Assembly: GCF_032854445.1 (NCBI RefSeq)
Contig: NC_088305.1
Location: 3,945,152 to 4,009,151 of the forward strand
Direction: 5' to 3'
Source of the DNA: Liolophura sinensis
Lineage: Eukaryota > Mollusca > Polyplacophora > Chitonida > Chitonidae
DNA length: 64,000 nucleotides
Below, one piece after another: positions 12,701 to 23,299 of the stretch. Both the position numbers and the translations under genes were made by a program. How positions within the stretch are numbered: position 1 is the stretch's first letter; each line of letters begins with the position of its first letter. The notes beneath the pieces are model-generated. The model worked only from the letters and a program-made list of their open reading frames with translations. It was not told where the DNA came from and did not search any database.

Positions 12701-14317
12701 CATCTATGGAGCCAGTCTGGGCCTGGAAAAGCCTTGACATTAACTTCTATGGAGCCAGTCTGGGACTTGAAAAGCCTGGGCAAGAAAGTCTGCAGACCCA
12801 GTCTGGGCCTGGAAAAGCCTTAACATTTAAGTCTGCTTAGCCAGTCGGGGCCTGGAAAAACCTGGAGAATTAAAAGTGCACAAACAGTGTAAAATTGGAT
12901 AGTAAATGAACAAGTTTTGTTGTTTTACAGCTGGTAGGTCTGTGGTAGTCTTGGACGCAGCCGTGCTGTTAGAGGCAGGTTGGGATAACATGGTGCATGA
13001 GGTCTGGGCAGTTGTTGTTCCTACAACAGAGGTGAGTGGGGGAACCCAAATAATTTTGACTCTAAGTTAGTTTCTGTTTATCATATTCATGATTTTGCAA
13101 AAAAAAAAAAAAATTGGAGGTTTTGAGTGATGGTACACAAAGCACAGTATTATTCCAAATACTTAAAAGGAATGCTTTTCCTTGAGCTCTTCTTTTTGTG
13201 GAGGTAACATTGTGTATCCTTCTGAATGCTTTGAGTATTCACCCTGCCAGTCACTGGTTCCGTCCCCTTGACACCAAGTATCTTGAGCCATTTGGGATAA
13301 AGTCATTGGTCATGAATAATTTTGGGTCGTACCTTGTTTTCTACATAGAATTCTAGTGGAAACGGGAGCAGGTAGCTGCCTAATTTGACCAGTGGCCCTA
13401 TTTTGCTTCATTTAATTTTGTGTCCAGTAGCTGAGGGGTAGCACAAAAAGATAATGAAACACTTGCAGTGGTCACAGCTATTATTCTTCACCTGTTAGTA
13501 GGAGATTCCTATGTGAAATAACCAAAGACTGCAACACCTTGTCAGAATTCAGTTTTGTACCTATTTGTTTTTTCAAACAGGCAGTTAAGAGACTTCAGGA
13601 TCGCAATAGTCTGTCAGAAGAAGAAGCTTTGAAGAGAATCAGCTCACAGATGACGTCAGAGGAGAGAGTTGAAAGGTCAAATGTTATCCTGTCAACACTC
13701 TGGGAATACGAAGTCACTCAGAAACAGGTGAGATCAAGTGAATGTATAATCCCTTATACCATGTACATGTACTTGTATACAGACTTCTTCGTTTACAAGT
13801 TTTGCCTTGGCAGTTATAAGCCAAAAAAAATAAAATAAAGCTGTTGATGCAACCTTTTTCCCCCTCAGTGAAGAAGAGCCAGTAAATATGATGAGCATTC
13901 AAGCAGATAAGGGAGTTAAATTTGATGTCAAAACAATGTGCATTAGATGTGCCATGAAGAAATGTGTACTTAAGTACACCTGTGAGTGTGCTGTCAGAAA
14001 ACTATACAGTCGTATTTTGATAAGAACCAGTTGTTTAGTACGGGACAAAACCATCATGTAAATAACATTGTAACTTTTATATTAATGTGGGTTATGTGGA
14101 AAATTTGACGATCCTGTAAGCCACAAAATTCTCGTAATTTCGAGGTTTGATGGATATGGTGGGCAATTGATTTTCCACCGACTACACAGAGAAGGATAAG
14201 GAATGCAGGGCATTTATCATATATATTCTTAATCTGTGTTTTATTTCGTCACTGTAGGTGGAGAAGGCTTGGAAGTTGTTGAATGAGAGGATCAACGTTG
14301 ACAAAGCCCAGCTTTAA
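3728..14317 (+). CDS. COASY: Bifunctional coenzyme A synthase (PPAT + dephospho-CoA kinase)
   Basis: Catalyses the last two steps of CoA synthesis: adenylation of 4'-phosphopantetheine, then phosphorylation of dephospho-CoA. Nine coding exons join in phase: 3728-4436, 5485-5699, 6283-6414, 7032-7158, 8630-8757, 11215-11296, 12931-13031, 13581-13727 and 14258-14317. This gives 1701 nt and 566 aa, close to animal COASY length; all introns are GT-AG. Residues 1-190 match the N-terminal region (FRTGLLVLT near the start). The nucleotidyltransferase signature [12 protein letters not shown] (200-211) holds the HxGH catalytic motif. The kinase domain begins at about 364 with P-loop GGIASGKS (368-375); [10 protein letters not shown] and the C-terminal VEKAW are also typical. 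The ATG at 3728 is preceded by an in-frame TAA (3722) and has G at -3 and +4. Met7 is an alternative start that resembles the vertebrate N-terminus. Residues 160-178 are Ser/Glu-rich. Confidence 0.95.
4818..4990. repeat. Foldback (nested inverted-repeat) element in COASY intron 1
   Basis: Two nested pairs of inverted arms. The outer arms (about 4818-4835 and 4971-4990) share TTCTGCCGCCTC and its complement. The inner arms (about 4832-4852 and 4909-4934) share CACAAATATGTGCGCTACAA with a few mismatches. The right side has about 36 extra bases between the arms. The structure looks like a decayed MITE or snapback element; no target duplication was identified. Confidence 0.55.
8380..8550 (+). mobile_element. 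SINE 3' portion (family A) in COASY intron 4
   Basis: Diverged copy of the 3' half of the window's main tRNA-derived SINE. It contains the GTGGGAAAGTTTGTC, GAATGCTGACCGCCGTC and TTCTTGAGTATGACG modules and ends in an (AAAT)n tail at 8536-8550. It sits about 80 bp before COASY exon 5. No clear tRNA-like head remains. Confidence 0.65.
8940..10050 (+). repeat. Three interspersed copies of a 110-130 bp repeat
   Basis: Copies at about 8945-9070, 9795-9870 and 9925-10045 share a TATTGAGCTGAAGTTTTGCA-like start, then GAGGGATATATCATCG, then CATATTAAGTACCGTAAATT, then TCCTGACTAAGT-TATTGT in the better copies. They surround a SINE fragment (9665-9782) in COASY intron 5. Probably a local duplication, or pieces of one unrecognised element. 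Confidence 0.5.
9665..9782 (+). mobile_element. SINE 3' half (family B)
   Basis: Carries the second SINE family's 3' module: CGTCC, AAGGAGGCACATTACATGCA, TCGTTGTCATGACTGAAAAA and the terminal TAAGTACGACGTCAAACCCC followed by AAGCACTCACTC. The same module ends the copies at 20763-20877, 49734-49905 (minus) and 57455-57836 (minus). It lies in COASY intron 5. Confidence 0.7.
10190..10400 (-). mobile_element. SINE 5' half (family B), tRNA-like head
   Basis: On the minus strand a tRNA-like head (TGGCCTAATGTTTAGAGC as A-box region, GGGATCAAACCC as B-box region) is followed by the family B body (GACTGGTTGAACCCGTGTCA then GTATAATATGACTGGG). The 3' module is missing. Compare the complete-looking copy at 57455-57836. 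Confidence 0.6.
11525..12870. repeat. 43-bp minisatellite in COASY intron 6
   Basis: About 29 tandem copies of a 43-bp unit built from TCTGGGCCTGGAAAAGCCTT, GGCATTAACATCTATGGAGC and CAG, with diverged starter units at 11525-11640. Variant subtypes (for example TTAAAATCTGCAGACC at 12050-12150) are clustered, as expected from local copying. The array fills most of the 1.6-kb intron between COASY exons 6 and 7. Short ORFs on the minus strand across it are by-products of the repeat. Confidence 0.95.
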
Positions 14318-16850
14318 AACACTGCTTTATGTGGTGAGCTCTGATGAAATCTGCATACTTATACCCCAAGATGATCATGGAGACATGGCAATACTGGAGC
14401 ACATATTCTCACAATTTATTATACAAGCCCTAATTGAAATTGTCTTTTACATGATTCAGGGCATAATTGTCAAGGGGGATAATTGTCAAGCTTGGTACCT
14501 CCCTGACTTGGCACCCACTTGACTTGGCACCCACCTGATTTTGCACCCCCGACTTGGCACCTCAGTGGCTTGGCACCTCTCTCACTCAGCACCTGCCTCA
14601 GAAGAAGGGCATAGGCCAAGTACTGGCTGACTCGGTGTCAGTACAGTGTAATTATATGGGGTGTCATATCAGGTGCCTTTGGCTTAGTACTCCAGTAACG
14701 CAGCATCATAAATATGAGATCATTTAAACAGGCCTGGTACAAGGTGTTACTGTGATGATGAATTGGCTGAAATAATATTGAAAAGGGATGATAAACCTGA
14801 ACAATCATTAATCAGGGGTCACACAACAGTGATAGTACATGTAAATTATCTTTATATCAATATCATATGATTACATGTAAATGAATGAGAAAATAGCATG
14901 AGAAATAAGGAGCAGCTGAATTCTAACAATCCTTACACGACCTGCGCCAGTGTTATAAATTTACAGGTAAATTTTACTTTAATAAATAATTTTGTTCCCG
15001 TCATATAAACGTAATATATTCTTGAGAGCAATATGAGCCCAAAGTAAAATAAATAAATAAGTAAATTAAGATGATATACATGATCATATTGAAGCGATGA
15101 TAGCAGTTTAAGTTTGATTTCACATATACATAATCAGTTGTAAGGTACAGTTTGCCAGGCACTTGTATCTGCACACTGTGGTGGTATTCCTTATGTTCAG
15201 ACCAGTTTCTTCGACTAGACACCCAAGTCATTGTTACGTGCATGTATAACTACAGTCGAATGTCCTTGGAATCAAACAAATGTCTACTTTCGCCAATGAT
15301 TTAGTTACTCATTTTGCTTAATTGCAAGAGTTCGTTTATCTTAGAAAGGTTATTTAAGAAGGTAGGATGATATCCTACTGGGAAAATGTAGATGTAAGTA
15401 TTAAAAGTAAGTATTTGCCTCAGGAAATACACTCTTTTTGGGCAAATTTTTAGGTCAAGTGAAACACATGTTGTCCCTTGTTCTGCATATTCTGCACAAT
15501 AACATTTCCAAAACATTTATCGCCACCATGTCGGTGAAATGTTGCCAAAGTGGAGTTAAGACATTCATTCATTCATTCAATACGTTTATAAGAAACTTAG
15601 GTGTTACAGGGTGTGTTGATTGCTTTCAAAAATTGGAAAACCACGGTAACCATTAGTTTAGTTGCATAGTGTTTTCTGGTTGCACCAGTATTGCTGTTCT
15701 TTATTATTGGCAAATAATGGAGCAAAAACGATTGTTTTATCAATTTTGTGGTGAACTTAAGAGAAAAACTTTCTAGAAGACGACCCTCCATTCGTGACAA
15801 TAATGGTGTTAATACGATGTTGATGGTATTAAGACGACGTTTGAAAGATGTCTATGAGGTGTTGTAAAATAATGTTATTTTACAGCGACAAACATCAGCA
15901 AGACTGAGATGGCGTTAAACAGTAATGAAATAAATAAATTAAAAAAGCAAGACCAAGAAACAAACTGAGAATATTGACAAAACACTGAGATTTCATGTAG
16001 TCTGACACGAAGTTCTGAAGATGAAAGCTAGCCCTGCTATATTATACACGAAACGCATCTCAATCATGCATGTCGGCGACAAAATATTTTCATAAATCAT
16101 AAATGACGGGAAAATCTGTTATGCCAAATGTACAATTGGTCCACAGTTGTGCTTTGTATATACGACCTTGGTCTGTGATTGGCATGGTTAATGTTAATAA
16201 TGAGATCAATTAATTTAATTTGCGTGTATTAGCTTGAATTGTAATAGAGTATTTCCGAAAAGGACAGTCGTCTGCCTTGTATGTCCTCTCATTATAGCAC
16301 TGTCAAGTTGATACATCATGATTTGTATATAGATGCACATGTATGTATATTCGGACTACATTTACAATAAGACCTAGAAGCAGTAAACCGGATCCGAGTG
16401 GTTAAGTAACTTTAATTGGAAGAAGCCTGGAAACTTGAAATATTTGACTCGTGTAAGTGAACAGTATGCGATGTCCAACAATATCGGGGTGTTAGCAGAT
16501 TTTCCTCTCACTAAAGGGGGCGCTGGTGTGACCCAAGACGTTCCAATTCTGACTTCTGCAGTTACCCCATTAGTCTGTAATTTATATCGGAGAGGAATAA
16601 AGTTTTGTCATAATTATACAAGCGCAGTGATTCACGATTTCCTTGTGTTTTCTGTCCTTGACATTAGAGACTTTGCAGTTTGTGAGGGAAATGAAGTTGG
16701 GGTTATGCTGCACAAAACAATAACAAGATTAACTACTCGGGTAACAGATGTGTTGCCATGGTTGTTAATATTAACTTCGCCTACGATTGTTTTCTGGACA
16801 CAGCCCGGATCGGTCTCATACAGGTGCTTACATTCGGTTTCTTCACATTA
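14318..16850. other. COASY 3' flank; no further gene recognised
   Basis: Contains the probable 3' UTR of COASY and then unannotated DNA. A short imperfect run of TTGGCACC-type repeats lies at about 14492-14600 (unit about 17 bp). A 138-codon plus-strand ORF at 16435-16851 resembles nothing I know, and its right end runs into a repeat element, so I do not call it a gene. Confidence 0.4.
14981..14986 (+). terminator. Candidate COASY polyadenylation signal
   Basis: AATAAA lies 664 bp after the COASY stop codon. It is the first canonical hexamer I noticed downstream on the plus strand. Such hexamers are common in AT-rich DNA, so the assignment is weak. Confidence 0.2.
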
Positions 16851-16851
16851 G

Positions 16852-17110
16852 GGCCCAGTTTCATAAAGATCGCACATATAGAACAATGGCACAGTAATAG
16901 TGACGTGTAAAATATCGTACGACAAATGTACGATTAAAAAATGTACGCCGCTGTCACAAAGCTTCGTAAATCAATTTTTCGTAAGTTTTCTCGCAAATGA
17001 CGTCGACTGATAGCACTATAACTTAGACGACGTCTTTTACGGAAAAAAATGTACGAGAAATATTACCTACAAGGTTTTGTTAAAGTGGCTCCAGGTCTCG
17101 TAAAAATGCA
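16852..17110. mobile_element. Possible MITE remnant
   Basis: Begins with GGGCCCAGTTTCATAAAG, a motif often seen at the ends of small non-autonomous elements, and contains several short internal palindromic words (TCGTAC, GACGTC). A matching right terminus is not clear, because the next element starts with the same GGGCCCAG word at 17113. It may be half of an element truncated by its neighbour. Confidence 0.35.
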
Positions 17111-17343
17111 CTGGGCCCAGTTGTTCGAAATTGTAGTAGCTAATAGTGGTATTAAATCCTATTTTACATTAGCCAAACTCAGCAGTCAATGCAATTGTCC
17201 AAAGACAATGTATAACAACAGCAGTTTTAGTTCATATTTAATGTACTGGTACACAGTTTCTTTTAGACTGAGTTCAAAAACTGAAGACTTGTTTTAAAGT
17301 TAAATTTGGTGTTTTAAACCAGTTTTGAACAACGGGGCCCTGG
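17111..17343. mobile_element. Small MITE-like element with terminal inverted repeats
   Basis: The left end CTGGGCCCAGTTGTTCGAAA (17111-17130) matches the reverse complement of the right end (about 17323-17342, CAGGGCCCCGTTGTTCAAAA) at 16 of 20 positions. There is no coding capacity in the 233 bp. No target-site duplication is obvious. Its size and ends fit a non-autonomous DNA transposon. Confidence 0.55.
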
Positions 17344-17754
17344 TTCCTATCTATGTTGAGAAGCCTCGAGGATTATCATTTGTGGCTGTTTCCGGGAAAT
17401 ACCTTACGTCAGTTCTTTGCCATAGTCTTTAGGATTGGCACTTCTGTCTCCCCAGGCAACTTATATCAATGTTTCTGACTGGCTATTGTGAAAGATAGGC
17501 TAGTCCAGGCTATGTCTTACCTAAGCTGAGTTTGAGGTATGGTTCACCTCCTCAAGCGTGCCCAAGGCTGCAAAATTTAACCCAGGGAACACTATCTTCA
17601 CTCTCGTCCAATCAGCGTGGATTATGTAGGCCTTTAAGGTTTGACAATTGTGGCTTATCCTGAGATAAACCGTTCACTAGTGGCAATATTCGTCGCTCAG
17701 CATTAGGGAAGAGAGGAGGTGTTCCTATATTTCGACTGTGTTGGGCTGTCTTTG

Positions 17755-17950
17755 TTCTCTAGTGTGGCAGAGCGTTCGCTTCGAGGGCGGTATAGATCCA
17801 GGGTCAGTCCTGGGCATTCGGCATTAAGGGGATAGTGCAACCACTGATTGACCAGTATCGCTATAATGGTTCGGGCGGGGCAACTTATTTACCTGCAGTA
17901 AGTCGTCTCAGCGATGCAGCACTAGATAAAAGAGCAGTTAAACTCCGTCC
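17755..17950 (+). mobile_element. SINE (family B) 5' half, interrupted by a DNA element
   Basis: tRNA-like head (GTGGCAGAGCGTTCGCTTCG, B-box-like GGGTCAGTCCTGGG), then the family B body CCAGTATCGCTATAATGGTT, CGTCTCAG and GCAGCACTAGATAAA, stopping at CTCCGTCC. The sequence that should follow in a family B SINE resumes at 20763 with CGTCCTGCAAAAGGAGGCAC. The element at 17951-20762 therefore inserted into this SINE. Confidence 0.75.
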
Positions 17951-18544
17951 TATGGAAGGGGATATCCGCCAAAACTGTATGCGTGTAACTTTAAACGTTG
18001 CGAGTTCTACACTGCTATGTAAGTCTACAGCTTCTGCTATGTGTCTACCGACATTTGGCTATGCGGCTACCGAAATGTGGGTGAGGTACGTAATCTGATG
18101 ACGCACGTCACCACGTGGGTGAACCACTTTCGAAGTGACACATCAAGTGTTACATAACCGTATGCTTCCAGGTTATAAACTTATTTTTTACCTATATGTT
18201 GCCTAACACGTTTCTGTGGTCATATTCTCTAGATTTGATGCCTTTTTAAATGTAAAATTGAATAAATCAATAATTATTGGACATCATAGATAGCGCTGTA
18301 GGGATAATCTATGCCGACTTGCCATAATCCTTGCCAGGTATTCACCCACCGCTATTCGCTTCTCACTTATGATAAGGTATGACTGCCGATACCAACAGAT
18401 AATTATGTGAAATTATAAGCTATTCTGTAAGACAACCCAGAAGCTAGAAACACGTGATTTCCCTGGTTGCAAACAGGGTGGGTGAAGAAATTCGTCCCGC
18501 AAACAAAAATATTACATAGGAATATCTTGTCAAATCGATGCTTC

Positions 18545-18830
18545 ATCTCGACCGGCGATCCTCACGTTGATGGATGATGGCTTACCTCAATACCATCAGC
18601 GAGACCAGTAGCGCCTGTCTCACCGAACGTTATGCGTACATTCTGGGGAAATTAGACCTCGGCAGGCCCTGGCAGTAGAGGGTTAGCAGAAGCGGATCGT
18701 TTCATACTGACAGCGTAGCGTCTCTCTCTAGGTGAACGTGCTCCGGCGTTGTCTAGGCAAGTAGGGGAGCCGGTGTAGCTTGCTCTCTTCGCACGCCTTT
18801 TTATCCCATCCGCGCGGGCGTCAATGAAAT
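18545..18830 (-). pseudogene. Possible decayed histone H2A-like fragment with TATA box
   Basis: On the minus strand a TATA-like GGGATAAAAAGGCG (about 18802-18815) is followed by degenerate sequence. Parts of it resemble an animal H2A gene: CCAGGGCCTGCCGAGG then TTTCCCC (like the SRAGLQFP region), followed by TACGCATAACGTTCGGTGAG, ACAGGCGCT and GGTATTGAG (like YAERVGAGAP and AAVLEYL). Frames are broken by stops and deletions, so it is not a functional gene. The comparison is by eye to remembered family patterns and could be coincidence. Confidence 0.3.
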
Positions 18831-18848
18831 TCTGGTGCCAACACCGCG

Positions 18849-19215
18849 CGGTCACCCACTGGCCAGTTTTTGTCACGAATGGAGGTCACCCATTGGTCAG
18901 TTTTAGCGCGAATGGAGCTCACCCATTGGTCAGTTTTGGCGCGAAATGGAGCTGAAGGAGCTGCTTAACCCAACTTTACAACCGACGTTTTCGCTCTCCT
19001 GTGGCTCGTTGGTCTGTCACACACCTCGCTCGCTCATGGGTTGCGTAGGACGTCAACGAAATTCACGCGCTAAGACCGCGTGGTCACCCATTGGTCCGTT
19101 GGCTCATGGGTCCGTCACGCTTCTCGTTCATGGGTTCCGCGCGGTCACCCATTGGTCAGTTTTGTCGCGAAATGGAGCTTACCCATTGATCAATTTGGCG
19201 CCAATGGCGCGCCTC
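18849..19215. repeat. Tandem CCAAT-box-bearing repeat (about 35 bp)
   Basis: Repeats of CACCCATTGGTCAGTTTTGG plus CGCGAAATGGAGCT, tandem at 18852-18955 and again, less regularly, at 19083-19200. Each copy carries ATTGG, an inverted CCAAT box. The repeats lie upstream of the TATA-like motif at about 18810 in the minus orientation. The cluster is strongly GC/CpG-rich against AT-rich surroundings. It lies inside the 148-bp-TIR element. Confidence 0.6.
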
Positions 19216-19544
19216 GCTTGACGTGCGAAGTCACACTCATGCGCCTCGCACATGGGAGCGCGGACTCAACGACACACCCTCACCGGCTCCTCCGCAAGCT
19301 CCTCCGCAATCCGACACGAAATCTCCCAACTATACTACTGGCGCTATAAGTTAAACTAAGCACGAACTGTTAGCAGAACTCCATCAAACCACGACATCAT
19401 CACGATAAGGCCTATTGTTCTACTGGGGATAGGCCTACTACACATTGTTTTGCGACTGTGTGAAATGAGTTTCTCAAGGGGATTTCTTTTCGTGGAAGTG
19501 ATTTTCGACGTCAAACGTGTGAAATACAATGAATGCGGATTGTC

Positions 19545-19650
19545 GTGGGTTTTTCCGGGCAGATTTCATCCCACAATAATGCTGGCCGCCGTCGTATATA
19601 AATGAAATATTCCTGAGTACTGCTTAAAACACAAATCAAATAAATAACAA
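19545..19650 (+). mobile_element. SINE 3' end (family A)
   Basis: Contains GTGGGTTTTTCCGGGCAGAT, ATAATGCTGGCCGCCGTCGT and AAATATTCCTGAGTACTGC, ending in AACACAAATCAAATAAATAA. It is truncated on the left and nested inside the 148-bp-TIR element. Confidence 0.75.
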
Positions 19651-20762
19651 TAACAAAATTAACATCCTGATATGCATATGAAAGTAAATCACCATGGTGT
19701 CATCACTTGTGAGAATAATATTATATGGCCTCATAGCGCAAATATATTCCCGGGAAATGTAATTTAATAAACAGATTTACTAAATGGCATTTACAGGTGC
19801 ATGAAATAAAACAAAGATTGTATTAAAATACAGAATGTAAAATAAGTGGTATATTTACCTCCACAAATAAGGGCAATATGCATAAGAATGTCAGTAGTAT
19901 ATAAAAAAAACACTTGCAGGTAACGATTTTAAGTACCAGTATATTTTTCTTTTAGACTGATTGTGTGTTTAAAATTACCGTCGTTTATTGTGTCAAGAGA
20001 AAACCAGAGCCTGCAAACTACCGACGTGAACTAGTACATATTATACTATCCGATAGGAGACGTTTTGATATCAATCACGGGAGTTTTGGATTCCCCATGC
20101 GTAGTGGATTTCTGACAAACCACAAACCCACGAGCCGCCTACATAGATTTCAGCTCGTTGATGCACTGACGAACACATAAATTTACCAGTAAAGTTCTAC
20201 GGCCCGTTCATGTACCAAGAGTCATGAGAGTACCAGCCAACAGTGAACACGAGAATACACACAAATAATTGTCTCGGGGCATTAAAATTTAAAACATAAA
20301 GTCTAATAAATTTATCTTTCACCAAAAGAAAATATTTCTTATGAAGTAAGAAACAAAAGAGCACACAACTACGTCCGAACATGGGAAACCAGCTGAAATG
20401 AAATGTCGTAATTCTTGACTCGGGAGGGGTTGTTATTTCAGTTTACTATTGACGGAACCGCCCGCTGTTGTCATAACGGGGCATCGAGTGCTCATCTGTG
20501 GTGATGCACCCCTATGACACCAGGGGGGCGCTAATTCCTCCCTTGAAATTTCAACGCGCTTACAGGCTTTCTCGTTGGAAAGATAGAACCTGCGGCATCA
20601 CAATTTGCAATGTTCAGATTACATACCATACCCATATTTCGGTAGCCACATAGCCGAATGTCGGTAGACACATAGCAGAAGCTGCCGACTTATATAACAG
20701 TGTAGAACTTGCAACGTTCAAAGTTACACGCATACAGTTATGGCGGATGTTCCCTTCCATAA

Positions 20763-20877
20763 CGTCCTGCAAAAGGAGGCACATTACACGCACAATGAAG
20801 ACTCCTTGGTCGTCATATGGCTGAAAAAGTGGGTAAGTACGACGTTAAACCCTATAAGCACTCACTCACTCCAGTGA
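20763..20877 (+). mobile_element. SINE (family B) 3' half, continuation after insertion
   Basis: CGTCCTGCAAAAGGAGGCAC through TAAGTACGACGTTAAACCCT and AAGCACTCACTCACTC. It completes the SINE whose 5' half ends at 17950; the shared CGTCC is the target duplication of the intervening element. Confidence 0.75.
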
Positions 20878-20879
20878 GC

Positions 20880-22960
20880 TGCTGAAAGAAATTAAGATGT
20901 TTAAAGTGATCGATATTAAAGCTCCAGGTAAAAAGAGGACAAAAAAAAAGGATTTACTTACAGGTCACATTTGCAAAATTCGCTGTTTACTCAGCATTGC
21001 CTTGCTTATTTTGCGCATTATATATCGGCCTGGTTTCTTTGCTAGGTGTGTAACATGCACCATGCCCCGTAATGCTTACCTTTTCCATGCCTTATCGGAC
21101 CTATGACTGCTATTAGGGTGACCGCAGTCGTTAGTCACATTTCTCGTAACTTTTTTGTACATGATGTTGGCTATAGGTTCTATCGTCACAAGGCGACGTA
21201 ACGTGTGGGAAAAAAATCACGAAAAACTTGAACATTGTTTTATTAGGTTTTATGTAGCGTTTTGCCTGGTAACCTATCTTTTGGGCGTGCACATTCTAAA
21301 TTTTGATTTGGGAGATTTTTCATGCGGTGTGTTGCCTTTAGTGGTGAGGATTGGTATACGAATATGTTCTGACCGTTGTGGTATTGTCTACCTTCGAAGC
21401 CTACATACGTATTCTACAGGACGACGTGCACTCGTATAAATGCATATACCTAGACTATACAGAGTATTCTCCCGTTAGCCAGATTCTTATTACCGTTCGC
21501 TGCCGAAATGATTTTTCCTCGCACTATCAATTATAAAGCATTTCTTCATGCATGCAGAAAATAGGCTTATTAAACTGTGGTATTTACAAAAAGATCTAAA
21601 GTAACACAATTTGATGAAGTAGACGGTTTATCTATGAACCCAAATATTTGGCATAGAACTCGAGCTTTGTGAACAGGAGACGATTTTTGGTAAGTATATA
21701 ATCCCATAACAATTGTTAATTAACTACTTTGATTGGTGGTGTAGATGAGATGATCGATGCCACGTGATCTATACGCCTGGCTGAAAACGCTGCTAGACAG
21801 TCCATTGGAGGAAAAATAACGTGAGGAAGTGTTGCATGCTGCGAGACTACGTAACGGCAAACCTTTTGAGGCAACAGGTTGTAAACACGTATGAACCACT
21901 TGGTCAGTTCTCAAGCTCATCAGCGCCACGAAAGAGAAATAAGATCCTTCTCCCTTTTAAAATCAAGTACATGTAGGTTACCAGTCTGTCCTCAGATTTT
22001 GGTATGGGTAAATACTGCAAGGTGTAGAAGTGAAAACGACAAACTATACACTTCGGAACAAAACTGAGACGCGTGCATATTAGCGTGCTGGGATGAAAAT
22101 ACGGCATTATTTTCTATTGAAATTGTTTTTGTTTGTTTTGTTTCATTCAAACCGGTAACTTTTGATAATTATGTTCATTTGGGAGGGGGGGGGGAGGGGA
22201 TAAATCTGTTCGTTTTTCATAGAAAGGCTGCTGTTGTTAAGGTAAAAATGACAAACAATGCGGTTCTGGACCAAATTGTGACACATAATACCGTGTTCAG
22301 GATTACCAATGCATCATCATGCTCTCTTGAAAATTCTTTTTTTTAGCTTGATTTTTATTTTTATTCCGCGGGAAATATAAATCTTTTAGTTTTAATAAAG
22401 TTTGCTGCCTGAGTGATTGTAGAATGTATTCTGTTATTATGATAATAACATATTTATATTCATATTCAACACAATATAAATATCAGTCTAATACAGTGTT
22501 TATGTGAATAAAATGTAATTCTAACATCACCTAGACAGAGACTTCAGTAATTCAGTAGTTCAGTAATATGTCGTTTGAATCTTCGTTAATTAAATTAAAG
22601 CAGACATTACGAACATGGTTTCGCTGTACGCATTTATATCACTCCGGGTTCTGGGAGCGTAACTGACACTCATCGTTATCCAATCACATATTCACCTGCT
22701 CAAATGCGCGGGGAATTTATGCTAATATAAGCGATCCAATGAAATGCACGTGGGACCAAGGCGATCGAAAGAAGTATTCTGAAATCACGCCAATATGACG
22801 GACAGCCAATCGCAGCTGCTCTTGCTGTTTGCACCATTTTAGATCAGAAGTACGTTAAGTCTCCACTTATACAACAGTGGAAAGTGCCAAATTTTACGTA
22901 AATGTGGACAGCCTGCATTACCAAGTTGATATTATTATAAGTATTATTGCGGCGATAGGT
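20880..22960. other. Intergenic; CCAAT/octamer cluster at 22675-22850
   Basis: No recognisable gene. A cluster at 22675-22850 contains TATCCAATCAC, ATGCTAATATAAGC (octamer-like plus TATA-like), GATCCAATG, CACGTG and AGCCAATCGC. This is promoter-like but no ORF I recognise follows it. A G-run lies at about 22180-22200. Confidence 0.35.
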
Positions 22961-22965
22961 CCGGG

Positions 22966-23096
22966 AGTTTGTCAGTTACCGAACGAAGTGCGACGCATTC
23001 CTCACCCGACCGTTACCTAACGAGGTGCGGCGTGGCGCATTCCTCACCCGACAGTTACCTAACGAGGTGCGGCGTGGCGCATTCCTCACCCGACAA
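22966..23096. repeat. 42-bp tandem repeat, 3 copies
   Basis: Three copies of GCATTCCTCACCCGACCGTT plus ACCTAACGAGGTGCGGCGTGGC; the last two are nearly identical. They are GC-rich relative to the flanks. Confidence 0.85.
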
Positions 23097-23299
23097 ACCA
23101 GGTCACTTTCATGCACGTGATTTCCGATTTCCATCACCTATAACCTTGACCTCCCTTATGTAAGTGAAATGTACGTTTAGTATGACGTCAGCAACGAAAC
23201 AAATGAATAATTTAATAAATTATGTTCGCCACGCATGATCAGCAAACGCTTGGCTCGCGGTATTTTCGTTTACATGGATGAAAAAGGACATGATTTTAA

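Larger units (their letters stand above)
17951..20762. mobile_element. 2.8-kb element with 148-bp terminal inverted repeats
   Basis: The left terminal repeat 17951-18098 and right terminal repeat 20614-20761 are inverted copies of each other along about 148 bp with scattered mismatches. Shared words include ACTGTATGCGTGTAACTTT, GTCGGTAGACACATAGCAG and GTAATCTGA. The ends read TATGGAAGGG. CGTCC occurs directly before the element and directly after it (17946-17950 and 20763-20767), as expected of a 5-bp target duplication. The two flanks join into one continuous SINE sequence. I see no transposase ORF, so it appears non-autonomous. The interior holds a GC-rich CCAAT/TATA segment and a SINE 3' end. 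The superfamily is not assigned: a 5-bp duplication with TATGG ends fits no family I can name with confidence. Confidence 0.75.

Noticed and set aside
16435-16851. 138-codon plus-strand ORF as a gene
   Set aside because: No recognisable domain and no splice or promoter context. Its end runs into a MITE-like element.
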